Shown: piece by piece, positions 24,027 to 33,751 of the stretch
Position numbering within the stretch: the stretch's first letter is position 1
Layout: each line of letters starts with the position of its first letter
From: Nostoc sp. 'Peltigera membranacea cyanobiont' N6
GTDB lineage: Bacteria; Cyanobacteriota; Cyanobacteriia; Cyanobacteriales; Nostocaceae
Direction: 5' to 3'
Assembly (NCBI RefSeq): GCF_002949735.1
Contig: NZ_CP026681.1
Coordinates: 930,001 to 994,000, forward strand
Length of the DNA: 64,000 bases
Notes under the pieces: generated by a model
What the model was told of the DNA's origin: nothing
The model's input: the letters and a program-made list of their open reading frames with translations, nothing else
The model's database searches: none
Position numbers and translations under genes: made by a program

Positions 24027-24443
24027 CTATTCAAAAACATAATCTTGAGCCACTTTCCAGTAGCGTGAGAACCGCTTCAGGTCAATATAGCCATCATAAT
24101 CAAAAAATGGTTCTACCTCTACCATTTCCACTGCTATAGAACCCTCTATTTGATTGCAGATGTCATTAAATCGGGGACTAGGACTATTGGCTGTGACAAC
24201 TAAATTCGCATCATGTTCTTTCGCAAAAGCTAAAATTTCTTGTACCACATCACCACGACGGATAACAACGGGTAACTCTAGCAAGCATTCGTAAATAAAC
24301 GTGAGGCGTTTAAGACTCAATTGCCATTCATCTATCAAAGCCTCATCCCAAACCCAAATAGCTGGTGCATTTGGGTATTTTTGCAATCCTGGGTTGTATG
24401 GACTGAGGCAGTCTCCATGTACCCAAATAATTGATTTATTCAT
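24027..24443 (-). CDS. Stand-alone photolyase-like alpha/beta (antenna) domain
   Basis: A 138-residue protein that looks like the N-terminal Rossmann-like domain of DNA photolyases/cryptochromes: it begins 'SIIWVHGDCLSPYNPGL' and contains 'LPVVIRRGDVVQEILAFAKEHDANLVVTANSPSPRF', matching the strand-helix pattern of that domain. Its start overlaps the stop of the upstream FAD-domain gene as ATGA, so the two are translationally coupled and probably form a two-subunit photolyase in the order opposite to the usual fusion. Membership is judged from pattern and context. Confidence 0.65.
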   Translation of the reverse strand: MNKSIIWVHGDCLSPYNPGLQKYPNAPAIWVWDEALIDEWQLSLKRLTFIYECLLELPVVIRRGDVVQEILAFAKEHDANLVVTANSPSPRFNDICNQIEGSIAVEMVEVEPFFDYDGYIDLKRFSRYWKVAQDYVFE

Positions 24444-25294
24444 TTTTTACCTCTCTTTCCACGCTGCCAACTTTGGCTATTGGCTTGTTTGCTAAATTCC
24501 CCTTTAGGAAAAAGTCGCTGTTCTAATTCTTCATAGCTGTCTTCAAAATCACAATGGCCGTAAAGGGGACATTTCTGGCAATAAATACTTTTGGTGTAGC
24601 GTTCCAAATTTTCACGGTTGAAAAAATACGGTTTATGACTAAAGGTGCTAGCAACCCACTGCCATGACATATTATTGCTAGCAGGATCTCCATCTAAAAG
24701 GTGTTCGAGAAACCACTTCGCTCCTGCTTGCCAATGAATCCGCCGCCAATGGACAATATAAGCGGCTAGCCACATCCGGGCGTGGTTATGTAAATAGCCA
24801 GTTTCTTTTAAATCACGGCTAAAACTGTCAATGCAGACTCTGCCTGTGGTTCCTTGTTTGATATCTTGCGGCAATTCCGATGCATATTCAGCCACAGTGT
24901 AACCAGTTTTATACTCTTCCTGGTCTTTCCAGATTCCATCCCCTAATTTTACATACAACCGTTGCCAGTAGTCGCGCCAACCTAACTCGTTAATTAGTTT
25001 CGTCGCATCGTTTTGGTGCTGTACCCGTTCAAGGACATAATCTCGAATTTCTCGCAAACTCAAAACGCCATAGCGGATGTAAGGCGAAAGTCGCGTGACT
25101 GCACCCGTGAAAAAATTACGTGTTTGCGCGTAGCTTACTGGGTTGATTTGTTGCAGCATTTTTTGTGCGGCCTTGCGTCCCCCTAGAGTTTCGCTGATGT
25201 AGCGATCGCGTTCTGCTGCACCTGGGAATTGTTCGCGGAGGTAAGCTACCAACTCATCGCGGTTGGTAAATTCGCGTTGCATATCTTTAGACAT
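24440..25294 (-). CDS. FAD-binding catalytic domain of a photolyase/cryptochrome, separate gene
   Basis: A 284-residue protein equal to the C-terminal half of the photolyase family. 'GAVTRLSPYIRYGVLSLREIRD', 'INELGWRDYWQRLY', 'GYLHNHARMWLAAYIVHW' and 'HLLDGDPASNNMSWQWVASTF' line the FAD and DNA-lesion sites. The N-terminal alpha/beta domain is missing and is replaced by a coupled downstream gene. Four cysteines (154, 239, 242, 248; the last three as C-x2-C-x5-C) could hold an iron-sulfur cluster or zinc. Likely role: light-driven DNA repair or blue-light sensing. Length of the FAD domain is normal. Confidence 0.85.
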   Translation of the reverse strand: MSKDMQREFTNRDELVAYLREQFPGAAERDRYISETLGGRKAAQKMLQQINPVSYAQTRNFFTGAVTRLSPYIRYGVLSLREIRDYVLERVQHQNDATKLINELGWRDYWQRLYVKLGDGIWKDQEEYKTGYTVAEYASELPQDIKQGTTGRVCIDSFSRDLKETGYLHNHARMWLAAYIVHWRRIHWQAGAKWFLEHLLDGDPASNNMSWQWVASTFSHKPYFFNRENLERYTKSIYCQKCPLYGHCDFEDSYEELEQRLFPKGEFSKQANSQSWQRGKRGKK

Positions 25295-25963
25295 TACTAA
25301 TTTTGACTCTTGACGATCGCTACTTTAGTAAATCTTAATCTTAAGCAACCTTTCAAAGCTTCAATTCCAACTTTCATGACTATTAGCTTGCTAAAGTATA
25401 GGACTTATATAGGACTAGTATTTGATTTCTGAAAAAATCTAAGTATGTGTAGGGTGTGTTACGGCTTCCGTAACGCACCAAAACATAAAGGGTGGTGCGT
25501 TAAGCCTACGGCATAACACACCCTACGTGTATTTCAAAAATCAAATATGAGTCCTATATTTGATTTTTGAACAAGATTCAGTACACATCTATACCCTTCT
25601 TTTCTGTTCCCTATTCCCTGTTCCCTACCTACGCAGATAATTATGGCTACGCCACGCTACGCGAACAGGAATCAAATCGGATTGCTGCTGATGCTGGTGT
25701 AGCCATTGGAAATAGAAAATAAGTCTCTAGCGACTGAAATAGCAGATTCGGTCTTTAAAGTTTTGGAGTTTTACCCCGATTTATCGAGCCGTTACTGAAT
25801 AAGTCTTTAAGCTAAGTAACTCGTTATCAGCGCTATTAGTCAGTAGTGAGTGGTGAATTTTACCGAATACTGACTACTTTTTAGCTGTCGTTGAATACCT
25901 CAATAATTATGTTGATTGGTACTCAGTTACTTGTCTTAAATTTTTATACATCTCTAAAACTTT
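25295..25963. other. 669-base gap: MITE-like element and short repeats, no gene
   Basis: The left half holds the long inverted-repeat element at 25409-25558. Near 25596-25630 are TTCCCTA/TTCCCTG heptamers, followed by the dispersed repeat GCTACGCCACGCTACGCGAA (25650-25670). The right 270 bases up to the glycosyltransferase start are AT-rich and hold no open frame that I can support. Confidence 0.5.
25409..25558. mobile_element. 150-bp MITE-like element with long terminal inverted repeats
   Basis: The left end ATAGGACT.GTATTTGATTT and right end AAATCAAATA.GAGTCCTAT mirror each other over about 26 bp. The interior is a second inverted repeat, GTAGGGTGTGTTACGG...CGTAACGCACC against GGTGCGTTA...CATAACACACCCTAC. 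There is no ORF. This is the layout of a non-autonomous transposable element and of the 'TAGGGTGTGTTA' repeats that are common in cyanobacteria. Confidence 0.7.
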
Positions 25964-27010
25964 ATGCGAATCATACATATTTTAAACCACGTTCAAGAGA
26001 TAGGTAACGGTATTGTAAATGTGGCTGTGGACTTGGCTTGTTTGCAGGCAAAATCTGGTTATGAGGTAGCAGTTATTTCTGCTGGTGGTGAATATGAAAA
26101 ATTACTAAATGTATGTGGTGTCAAACACTACCAACTAGACCAAACGAGGAAACCGATAAGTATTATCAAAGCGGCTGTGCGTTACCGAGCGATCGCAGCT
26201 GAATTTCAGCCGGATATCGTTCATGCTCACATGATGACGGGGGTAATTTTAGCACGCATTTTTAAAGGCAATAAATATACTTTAGTTTCCACAGTCCATA
26301 ACGAATTTCAGCGTTCTAGTGTGCTGATGGGTTTAGCTGATAGAGTAATTGCCGTTAGCAAAGCGGTGCGAGATTCTATGGCAAAGCGGGGTATTCCAGA
26401 AAACAAGTTGCGGGTAGTATGCAATGGAACTTTGGGCAGTCCCCGTACCCGGCAAATACAAGATTATCAACCTTTAGGGTTACAACGTCCAGCGATCGCA
26501 ACTGTAGCCGGTATGTATCAACGCAAAGGTATCGCTGAGTTAATCGCTGCCTTTGAACAAATTGCCCCTGATTTTCCCCAAGCGCACCTTTATTTGGTAG
26601 GAAATGGCCCGGATAAACAGCTATTTGAGGCACAAGCACAAGCAACTTCTGTAAAAGAACGGATTCATTTTGAAGGCTTCCAGTCGGAACCTCAACGCTA
26701 CTTGATATCTTGTGACATATTTGTGCTAGCTTCTCACCGCGATCCTTGCCCTTTGGTACTTTCAGAAGCTAGAGAAGCTGGAATTGCGATCGTTGGTACT
26801 CAAGTAGATGGAATTCCTGAAGCTTTGGACAATGGGCAAGCAGGTCTTTTAGTGCCAGCAAAAAATAGTAAGGCTTTGGCTGGGGTTTTAGTGCAATTAC
26901 TGAGTAATGCCGATATGCTGCATGAGTGGAAAAATCGGGCAAATCAAAACCTTCAGTGGTTGAGTGTTGCCCGCGTTCATCAAGAAACATTGGCAGTGTA
27001 TCGTAATTAA
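25964..27010 (+). CDS. Family 4 glycosyltransferase
   Basis: A 348-residue GT-B glycosyltransferase. The N-terminal acceptor domain shows '[26 protein letters not shown]' and '[12 protein letters not shown]'. The C-terminal donor domain has '[17 protein letters not shown]', 'LVGNGPD', '[23 protein letters not shown]' and '[23 protein letters not shown]', which holds the nucleotide-sugar-binding Glu. The usual first Glu of E-x7-E is Asp here. It probably adds a sugar to a polysaccharide, lipid or other acceptor; no other polysaccharide gene is adjacent. The start ATG has no strong Shine-Dalgarno. Confidence 0.88.
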
Positions 27011-27011
27011 A

Positions 27012-27067
27012 GGGAATTGGGAATTGGGAATTGGGAATTGGGAATTGGGAATTAGGAATTGGGAATT
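27012..27067. repeat. GGGAATT heptamer array
   Basis: Eight copies of GGGAATT (one AGGAATT variant) start two bases after the glycosyltransferase stop codon. Confidence 0.9.
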
Positions 27068-27075
27068 GCTACTTT

Positions 27076-27131
27076 CCCCAGTCCCCAGTCCCCAGTCCCC
27101 AGTCCCCAGTCCCCAGTCCCCAGTCCCCAGT
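27076..27131. repeat. CCCCAGT heptamer array
   Basis: Eight copies of CCCCAGT follow the GGGAATT array after a short spacer. Together they fill the whole gap between the convergent glycosyltransferase and PEP-CTERM genes. Confidence 0.9.
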
Positions 27132-27152
27132 TACAGAGGATGATAGACAGCG

Positions 27153-27809
27153 TTAACAGTGTAGCGATCGCTTTAATTTTAAAGCTAAACCTAAAGCACC
27201 AAGGACTAATACACCCAAAACGTTAGTTGATTCAGGAACGGCGGTGTAATAAGCTGCCACTCTGATCGGCCCATCTTTATCTGTTTGCTCTGCTGGTATT
27301 GCTGGAACGATTCCACCACCTGGAGCTAGATTTGGTAGTGTAGCAAAGGGATTGTAAAACAGGCTTCCGTTTCGGATTACGCCACCACTAAAAGTAATAG
27401 TGCTACCACTGATGGTAATGTCTGTAAAAATATCCTCTAGATCGGGATTATTAGAGGAACCGATCTTTCCATCTCCATTAACATCTCCCCACTCCACAGG
27501 CTCGTTATTATACGCTGGAGTAGAATCAGGATTACTATAGGAGAGCGTTTTTAAATCAAAGACTAAGCTTTCGATATCGTACCCAGTGTTATTTAGAAAG
27601 TTATTAGCTACATCTGGAACACCATATTCTATTACTTCCCCTGGTTCATAATCTGTAAGAATTCTTGGGCTTTTAGTGTCGAGTATATTTTGATTTTTAG
27701 TCGTCACAATGGGTTCTACCAAGATAACGGCTCTCGCTGGTGTCAAAGACAAAAAACTAATTCCTGCTGCTCCTAGAAGAGACAAGGCTATTTTGGTTAC
27801 TATTGTCAT
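27153..27809 (-). CDS. PEP-CTERM-type exported protein with a calcium-loop motif
   Basis: A 218-residue secreted protein. Residues 1-27 are a signal peptide ending 'TPARA'. The C-terminus '[26 protein letters not shown]' is a PEP-CTERM sorting tag (V-P-E-S, hydrophobic helix, basic end) recognised by exosortase. 'DVNGDGKIG' near residue 109 is a Ca2+-binding EF-hand/dockerin-like loop. The rest is Asn/Asp/Pro-rich with no known domain. It probably ends up at the cell surface or in the exopolysaccharide matrix. The neighbouring glycosyltransferase may be unrelated. Confidence 0.8.
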
Positions 27810-28168
27810 ATTTCTGTCCTCTTCGATATTGATTGAGAAAATGCTATGCCGGGTGGGTTAAATCAAATAGCAAAACTCACTTTTAAACTGCTATATACTT
27901 GCTAGATAAATAGCGGTTAATGTGTGCTTGCTCAGGGAGTTTACATATACTCGTATGTTGATTTATAAAGCAATTGTTGTAATGCTTTATCACAATAACT
28001 AGTAATTTTACGCAATCTTTATAAAAAATCTCAGTTAGAACTTATTAATTGACAGATTAGACGATATGTGAATATAAACACAAAAATCTTTGCAACATCA
28101 TGAATAGTAGGGGCGTACATTTGTACGCCCCTAACAAAATACCTGGTTTTATCCAACTTAAATGCTCA
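27810..28168. other. Gene-free AT-rich region
   Basis: These 359 bases carry the promoter of the PEP-CTERM gene on the left and a hairpin repeat (28108-28133) near the end of the RND gene. No ORF with support was found. Confidence 0.5.
28108..28133. repeat. GGCGTACA..TGTACGCC hairpin (copy 1 of 2)
   Basis: TAGGGGCGTACA / TGTACGCCCCTA with a 2-base loop lies 36 bases past the RND pump stop codon and may act as a transcript end. A copy with the same core stands at 43201-43222. Confidence 0.7.
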
Positions 28169-31100
28169 TTAGCTTATAAGTTTTTTGGTAAATCCATGCA
28201 ATCGGCTTAACACTGGCTTCGCCCAATTTCCACCCATCAAATCGTGCAACAGAGTATAAAAACAGGGGATGATAAATAGGGTCAGCACGGTTGCCAAAGA
28301 CAAACCCGAAAAGACTACCACGCCTAATGGTTGCAGAAATTCTGAACCTTCCCCAATTCCTAACGCTAGGGGGAACATACCTAAAACAGTGGTAATCGTT
28401 GTCATTAACACTGGTCGTAGGCGTTGAGGTGCAGCTTTCAAAATAGCAGTTTTCCGGTCAACTTTTTCCCGTTCCAGAATTTGATTGGCCAATTCCACCA
28501 TGATGATGGCGTTATTGACTACAATACCCACCAGCAAAACTGCACCAACAATCACTGTCGCGCCAATAGCAGTTTTGGTAATGTAAAGCCCAAAAATACC
28601 CCCAGCTAATGCTAAGGGGATGGTAAACATAATTACTAGCGGGTCAATGAGGGAATTGTATTGCACCGCCATCACCACAAACACTAGAAAGGCGGCTAAT
28701 CCACCTAAAAGTTGCAGTGAACTTTGTAGTTGCTGATTAGATTCAGCAGCTGCACTGGGTAAGATGGTAATCCCTTCAGGTAAATCTATACTATCTATTA
28801 CTGTACTCACCTGTTCTAAGGCAGTACTAAGGCTAGCTCCCTCAGTCAAGTTACCAGCAATTAATAGAACCTGACGTTGGTTAATTCGCTGAACTTCTCC
28901 AGGTGCTTGAGCTTCGGTAATTTTAGCAACATCGCTCAAGCGGACTTGGCGATTGTTGTCTACAAATAAAGGCAACCTTTCTAATTGAGAAGGTGCTTGT
29001 ACTGATGCTTCATTCAACTTTACTCGGACATCGACTAAACGGTTGCCGCGTTGCAGTTGAGTTGGGATACTACCTTCGATCGCAGTTTGAATTGTTTGCC
29101 CTATCTGTGTAGCAGTTAGCCCCAAAGCTGAAACCCGCTCCCAGTCAGGAAGAATCTGAATTTCTGGTTGGCGATCGTCTGCATCGGGACGAAATCTCGC
29201 TAAGGTGGCTTGTTCTTCTAAAGCTTTTAGTACTTGACGACCAGCTTCTTCTAAATTATTTACGTCATTTCCCTGAATTATCACGTCAACATCAGCACCA
29301 CGGACGGGAGAGTTGCTGAGAATCAAACCCCGCACTTGACCGGGGGTAAGACGCAGGCGAATTCCTGCTAAATTTAGCTTGTTTAACTCTTTGGTAACTC
29401 GTTCTACATAAGCTTGCACATTAGTACCCGTTTTCAGGGTAATATTGCTGGAAGCTCTTAGGGCATTAGCATTGGTAGTGTTGCCAAAGAGAGAGCCACC
29501 AATTGTAGAAAAAACATATTCTGTTTCTGGCTGCTTGCGGATAATCTCATCCACCGCAACCATAACTTTTTGGTTGGTTTCTAAAGGTGTACCGGGAGGA
29601 AACTGAGCATTTAAGTTAGCTTGTCCGGTGTTGATGCGGGGGAGAATTTCTTGGGGAATTTGGGGAGCCATCCACAAACTAGCGCCACCGAAAATGATAA
29701 TAGCGATCGCTACTGTAACTAACCGCCAGCGTAATATTCCACTTAAAAAACTGCTATAACCTCTAGTAGCAGCATCAAAACGGTTATTAAACTGCCGCAA
29801 TAACCAAAATCTGCTCAAACCGCTAGAAAACTTCCATGACAATAAGCGGGATGCAAGCATTGGTACAACGGTAACAGCAATTAAAATTGAAGCCGCTACA
29901 GAAAAGGTAATGGTGAGAATTAACTCATTGAATAGTAGTGCGATAAAACCACCAATGAGCAAAAATGGCAACACCGCAACCAAGTTCGTACTAGTAGAAG
30001 CAATCAAAGCTGATTCTACTTCTTGGCTACTTTTTTCTGCTTGAGAAATTAGTTGTTGCGAACTCAAGCGGCTTTTATTATCCTTACCGGGAGTCATCCC
30101 AGCACCCTCGGCGATGTTCTCCAACATGACGATGGAGTTATCTACCACAATACCCACACCCAGCGCCAAACCACCCAAACTAAAAACGTTGATAGATAAG
30201 CCAAATAACCCCATAAAGATGATGGCAGCTAGGGTTGCTAAGGGGATGGCGAGGACGATGATGAAAGTTTGCCGTAGAGAACCGAGAAATAACAGAACTG
30301 CGATCGCAGCTAGTGCAGTACCGATCAACCCAGAACTGGTAACATTCGAGATAGAGTTGCGAATAAACCGCGACTCATCCAAGGTAGGTGTAAGAACTGT
30401 CCCTTCAGGAATTAGACCGGATTTTCGCAGTTCTTCCAAACGTGTTTTTACACCCTCAACAACGTTGATAGTGTTGGCATCTGGCTGCTTTTGAATACTA
30501 ACTTTTACAGCTTCTTGCCCGTTGAGTAAGACGTACACTCGTTGTTGTTCTGAGCCATCAATGACTTCGGCGAAGTCGCGCAAATAAACGCGGCGGTTGG
30601 GAGTATTAGAAGTAGATGTAGGGGTAGATGATGTAGATGGCGTAGATGAAGAAGTCGGGGAAGAGACTTCAAAAGAAAGATTGCTGATTTCATTGGGATT
30701 TTGGAACCGCCCTACGGTACGGGTTAATGGTTCAGCATTCTGCCCTAAAATCCGACCGCCAGAAATATCTATGTTGCGATCTCTAAGTTCATCTAGGACA
30801 TCGGTCAAGCCTACACCCAAAGCTTGCAACCGATTCAAATCAATATTGACCCTAACTTCTTCTAGAACTCCTCCCGATATGTCTACCCCTGCAACTCCAG
30901 ATACAACACTTAGTTCGCGGGCTAGTTCTTCTTCGGCAAAAACGCGCAAATCCACACCTTCTAGGGAGGGTGAAGTTAATGCCAATTCATAAACGGGTAA
31001 CTGGGAAGGATCGACTTTAAATAAACGTGGTTCTTCGATGGTTTCTGGTAATGTGCTTCTAGCTCTGTTAAAAGCAGCCGTAGCATCATTTAAAGCTTGG

Positions 31101-31432
31101 TCAATATTGCCACCTGGTTGAAAGTAGAGATCCAAATTTATCTGTCCCTCACGAGTTTGAGAAAAAATTTGAATCACGCCCTCGGTAGCACTAAAGGCTT
31201 CTTCCAGAGGTCTTGTAACTTCATCAACTGCCACCTCTGGGGAGATTCCAGGCGCTTGTATTCGCACGCCAATCCGAGGATAAGTAATTGATGGTAGTAA
31301 ATCAACTGGTAACTTGACGACAAAAAAGACACCCATCACTATTACTGCTAGCGTCAGCATTAGTGTCCCGATGTGTTGGCGGATGGATATGGCGCTGATA
31401 CTAAATCCGCCACTTTTGTTAACTTGCTGCAT
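28169..31432 (-). CDS. RND efflux transporter, AcrB/HAE1 family
   Basis: An inner-membrane proton antiporter that exports hydrophobic or amphiphilic compounds with a periplasmic adaptor. From the preferred ATG at 31432 ('MQQVNKSGGFSISAISIRQHIGTLML') it has 1087 residues, typical of the family; AGGGA lies 7 bases upstream. Transmembrane blocks are visible after residue 1 (TM1), about 320-550 (with 'GIVVDNSIVMLEN', whose Asp pair is in TM4) and about 850-1070 ('GIVVNNAIIMVE'). A Ser/Thr/Pro-only stretch of about 23 residues near 257-279 interrupts the first porter domain and is encoded by GTAGATG-type repeats. It is downstream of the adaptor gene, 174 bases away. Confidence 0.93.
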   Translation of the reverse strand: MQQVNKSGGFSISAISIRQHIGTLMLTLAVIVMGVFFVVKLPVDLLPSITYPRIGVRIQAPGISPEVAVDEVTRPLEEAFSATEGVIQIFSQTREGQINLDLYFQPGGNIDQALNDATAAFNRARSTLPETIEEPRLFKVDPSQLPVYELALTSPSLEGVDLRVFAEEELARELSVVSGVAGVDISGGVLEEVRVNIDLNRLQALGVGLTDVLDELRDRNIDISGGRILGQNAEPLTRTVGRFQNPNEISNLSFEVSSPTSSSTPSTSSTPTSTSNTPNRRVYLRDFAEVIDGSEQQRVYVLLNGQEAVKVSIQKQPDANTINVVEGVKTRLEELRKSGLIPEGTVLTPTLDESRFIRNSISNVTSSGLIGTALAAIAVLLFLGSLRQTFIIVLAIPLATLAAIIFMGLFGLSINVFSLGGLALGVGIVVDNSIVMLENIAEGAGMTPGKDNKSRLSSQQLISQAEKSSQEVESALIASTSTNLVAVLPFLLIGGFIALLFNELILTITFSVAASILIAVTVVPMLASRLLSWKFSSGLSRFWLLRQFNNRFDAATRGYSSFLSGILRWRLVTVAIAIIIFGGASLWMAPQIPQEILPRINTGQANLNAQFPPGTPLETNQKVMVAVDEIIRKQPETEYVFSTIGGSLFGNTTNANALRASSNITLKTGTNVQAYVERVTKELNKLNLAGIRLRLTPGQVRGLILSNSPVRGADVDVIIQGNDVNNLEEAGRQVLKALEEQATLARFRPDADDRQPEIQILPDWERVSALGLTATQIGQTIQTAIEGSIPTQLQRGNRLVDVRVKLNEASVQAPSQLERLPLFVDNNRQVRLSDVAKITEAQAPGEVQRINQRQVLLIAGNLTEGASLSTALEQVSTVIDSIDLPEGITILPSAAAESNQQLQSSLQLLGGLAAFLVFVVMAVQYNSLIDPLVIMFTIPLALAGGIFGLYITKTAIGATVIVGAVLLVGIVVNNAIIMVELANQILEREKVDRKTAILKAAPQRLRPVLMTTITTVLGMFPLALGIGEGSEFLQPLGVVVFSGLSLATVLTLFIIPCFYTLLHDLMGGNWAKPVLSRLHGFTKKLIS

Positions 31433-31606
31433 TACAGTCCCTTCGCTCCAATTAAAAAGGCAAAATGAAAAATTCTCAAACAAATTTTGAATTTTTAACA
31501 GAATTTAGGAGCCAGGAGCTAGAATTAATAACCTAATTCTGTCTGACTGGGCAGATAGCGCAGCATCTCGTAGAGAGAATCTTAATTCTGACTCCTGAAT
31601 TCTTCT

Positions 31607-33166
31607 TTAATTTCCTTTAGGGACTGCCTCTGCTGTTTCGGAAAGAATCGATAAACGTACAGCGTCTCCATCTTTTAAGGGTTGACTACTGCGAACAACA
31701 TAGCGTTCTCCCGATTGCAAGCCAGATAAAATTTCCACTTTGCCATCGGCTCTTTTTCCTAATGTGACAGCACGCGCTGCTACTTTAGCTTTGCCGGCTG
31801 TATCTTTGACCACAAATAGCGTCCCAGCTGGGTTTTCTGCCTTGGCGGTATTAGTGGCGTTGGGCGGGGGAGATGACTGTTGGTTTTTACCTGTAGTCTT
31901 GGAGTTGTTGCCCCGTGCTTGTTTCTGAATAGCTATTTGCGGCACAACTACGCGCTGTTGAGTCTGGTTTTCAAAGTTGACTCGCGCTAGCAGTCCACTG
32001 CCAATTTTGCCTTGTGCGTTGGGAATCACTACCTCTACAGGTATTAAACGAGCCGTAGCATCGGCAGCTGGAGAAATGCGCGTAACTCTCCCAATTAATG
32101 TTTCGTTAGGAAAGGCATCTAAGCGCACTTGTACAGACTGTCCAACCTGAATTTGTGCTAGTTCTAATTCGGAAACTTGCACAACGACTTTGACACGGTT
32201 AAAATCGCCAATTTTGACGACTTCATTACCTGCTTGCAGAAGATTGCCCGGTTCTGTCACCTTTTCTGTAACTATGCCAGCGATGGGAGATGTCAACCGC
32301 GCGTAAGACCTGCGTTCTTTGGTTTGGGCAACCAATGCCTGCTGCGCCAAGACTCTACCTTGGGCGGCGGCGACGGCTTGCTGTTCTGTACGGACTTGCT
32401 CTTGGGCTGCCCGCAGTGCTTGGGCTGCTGTTTTGGCCTGGGTACGTGATTGCTGGGCAGTTTGTTCAGCGATCGCTCCAGCTTTAAACAACCTCTGTTG
32501 CCGTTCTGAATCTGCCTGAGCTTGCAGAACCTCTAACCGTGCCTTTTCAACGTCAGCACGGGCATTACTTACCTGATTATTTGCCCTAGCTACTTCTGAT
32601 TTCAGGGCTGCTAGTTCAGCTTCTGCTTGCTTTAATTCGGTCGAAAGGATGGCATCATCTAACTGCCCGACGTTTTGCCCAAGCTTTACTGTATCGCCCA
32701 CATCTAAGTTCAAAGCCAACAAGCGACCTTCTACTTGCGATCGCAGTGATACAATTCGGAACGGTATTGTATTACCTGTGTATTCTGGTTGTTTTTGCAG
32801 TATCTCTGTTCGAGCGATCGCTACATCTACAGGTGTTTCCCGACTACCTTCCCGATTCCCAGGACTCTGAGATTGTGCATCTGCTGATTCTTTGGGTGAC
32901 GAGCCGCAACTCGCCGTCAGCAATCCGATAGCTACCAAACAGGACATTAGTAAACTTCTTACATAAGTGGAGGAAAGGAAGTAATTTTTCCCTTTCACTT
33001 TTCCATCTGTTGCACAAGTATTTTTTGCAAGAAGTCTACTCTTGAAATCTGCGGTCGCCACCTCAGTTTTCATAACTGAATCTAACTGGATATTAATTAG
33101 TTGATTAGCGACTACGGGATCTTTCATTTTCACCTGTCTGTGCGGCTTATTTGTGTCCAAAATCAT
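31607..33166 (-). CDS. RND efflux periplasmic adaptor (HlyD/AcrA family), lipoprotein
   Basis: A 519-residue membrane-fusion protein that links the RND pump to an outer-membrane channel. Lipoyl/barrel-sandwich halves flank a long coiled-coil hairpin at about residues 180-290 (rich in Ala, Gln and Glu: 'AELAALKSEVARANNQVSNARADVEKARLEVLQ'), followed by beta-barrel and membrane-proximal domains. A lipobox 'GLLTASC' puts the lipidated Cys at 87. A 70-residue hydrophilic segment precedes this signal, which is unusual; yet AGGAGA lies 7 bases before the ATG at 33166 and no other good start is seen. It is the first gene of the pump operon. A Gly/Asn/Pro-rich low-complexity loop lies near 417-440. 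Confidence 0.9.
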   Translation of the reverse strand: MILDTNKPHRQVKMKDPVVANQLINIQLDSVMKTEVATADFKSRLLAKNTCATDGKVKGKNYFLSSTYVRSLLMSCLVAIGLLTASCGSSPKESADAQSQSPGNREGSRETPVDVAIARTEILQKQPEYTGNTIPFRIVSLRSQVEGRLLALNLDVGDTVKLGQNVGQLDDAILSTELKQAEAELAALKSEVARANNQVSNARADVEKARLEVLQAQADSERQQRLFKAGAIAEQTAQQSRTQAKTAAQALRAAQEQVRTEQQAVAAAQGRVLAQQALVAQTKERRSYARLTSPIAGIVTEKVTEPGNLLQAGNEVVKIGDFNRVKVVVQVSELELAQIQVGQSVQVRLDAFPNETLIGRVTRISPAADATARLIPVEVVIPNAQGKIGSGLLARVNFENQTQQRVVVPQIAIQKQARGNNSKTTGKNQQSSPPPNATNTAKAENPAGTLFVVKDTAGKAKVAARAVTLGKRADGKVEILSGLQSGERYVVRSSQPLKDGDAVRLSILSETAEAVPKGN

Positions 33167-33751
33167 TCATTTATCTCCTATTGGGGAGCTTTTGGGGTTA
33201 AACAGCCGTGTTTTACCAAGTAATTTTGAGAGATATCATTAACAAAAAACGGCGAGAATGAAGAATAAGCTGTATGACAGTAATTTTTGATTCAAAAACT
33301 ACTGTTTTCCCACAAAAGTCCAAAATTTCTCACCGTTCTACTTCTTACGCAGAGGTAGATAATCTTCTTGCAGTTAACAAATTATAAACTTTAGTATAAA
33401 TATTTGTCATTTTTCTGGAATCTACCCAGAGGAGAAACTTGGCTTTTTCCAAAGATACGAGGCTTTTTTACTGAGTATCATAATTCGGGCAGTCTTACAA
33501 TAATTACCCTTGTTTTTACTTACTCAGCTTATTCTACTATAACTCTTAGATAATACTGGTGTTTACTATTTTATTAAGAATGTTAAAGATTTATTGCTTG
33601 ATTGTGTCTATAATGTAGTGGAAAACACTATTTCTTCTTACTCCCCTTGCGTAATATGGCAAGAAACAGGGCGATAAGTACATAACAACAGGTAAGAATG
33701 AACTTTTTTGCCAAAAATAAATATATTTGCATTAGGTAAGGAAGGTAAGGC
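33167..33751. promoter_or_regulatory. 585-base divergent intergenic region
   Basis: This AT-rich region separates the RND operon (minus) from the bilin lyase gene (plus) and should hold both promoters. I see no open frame of note and no heptamer array. A weak inverted pair (ACGGCGAGAA / TTCTCACCGT) near 33250-33336 could be regulatory for the efflux operon. Confidence 0.35.

Noticed and set aside
30597..30992. 131-codon plus-strand frame antisense to the RND gene
   Set aside because: Shadow of a GC-richer coding region; no ribosome-binding site or homology.
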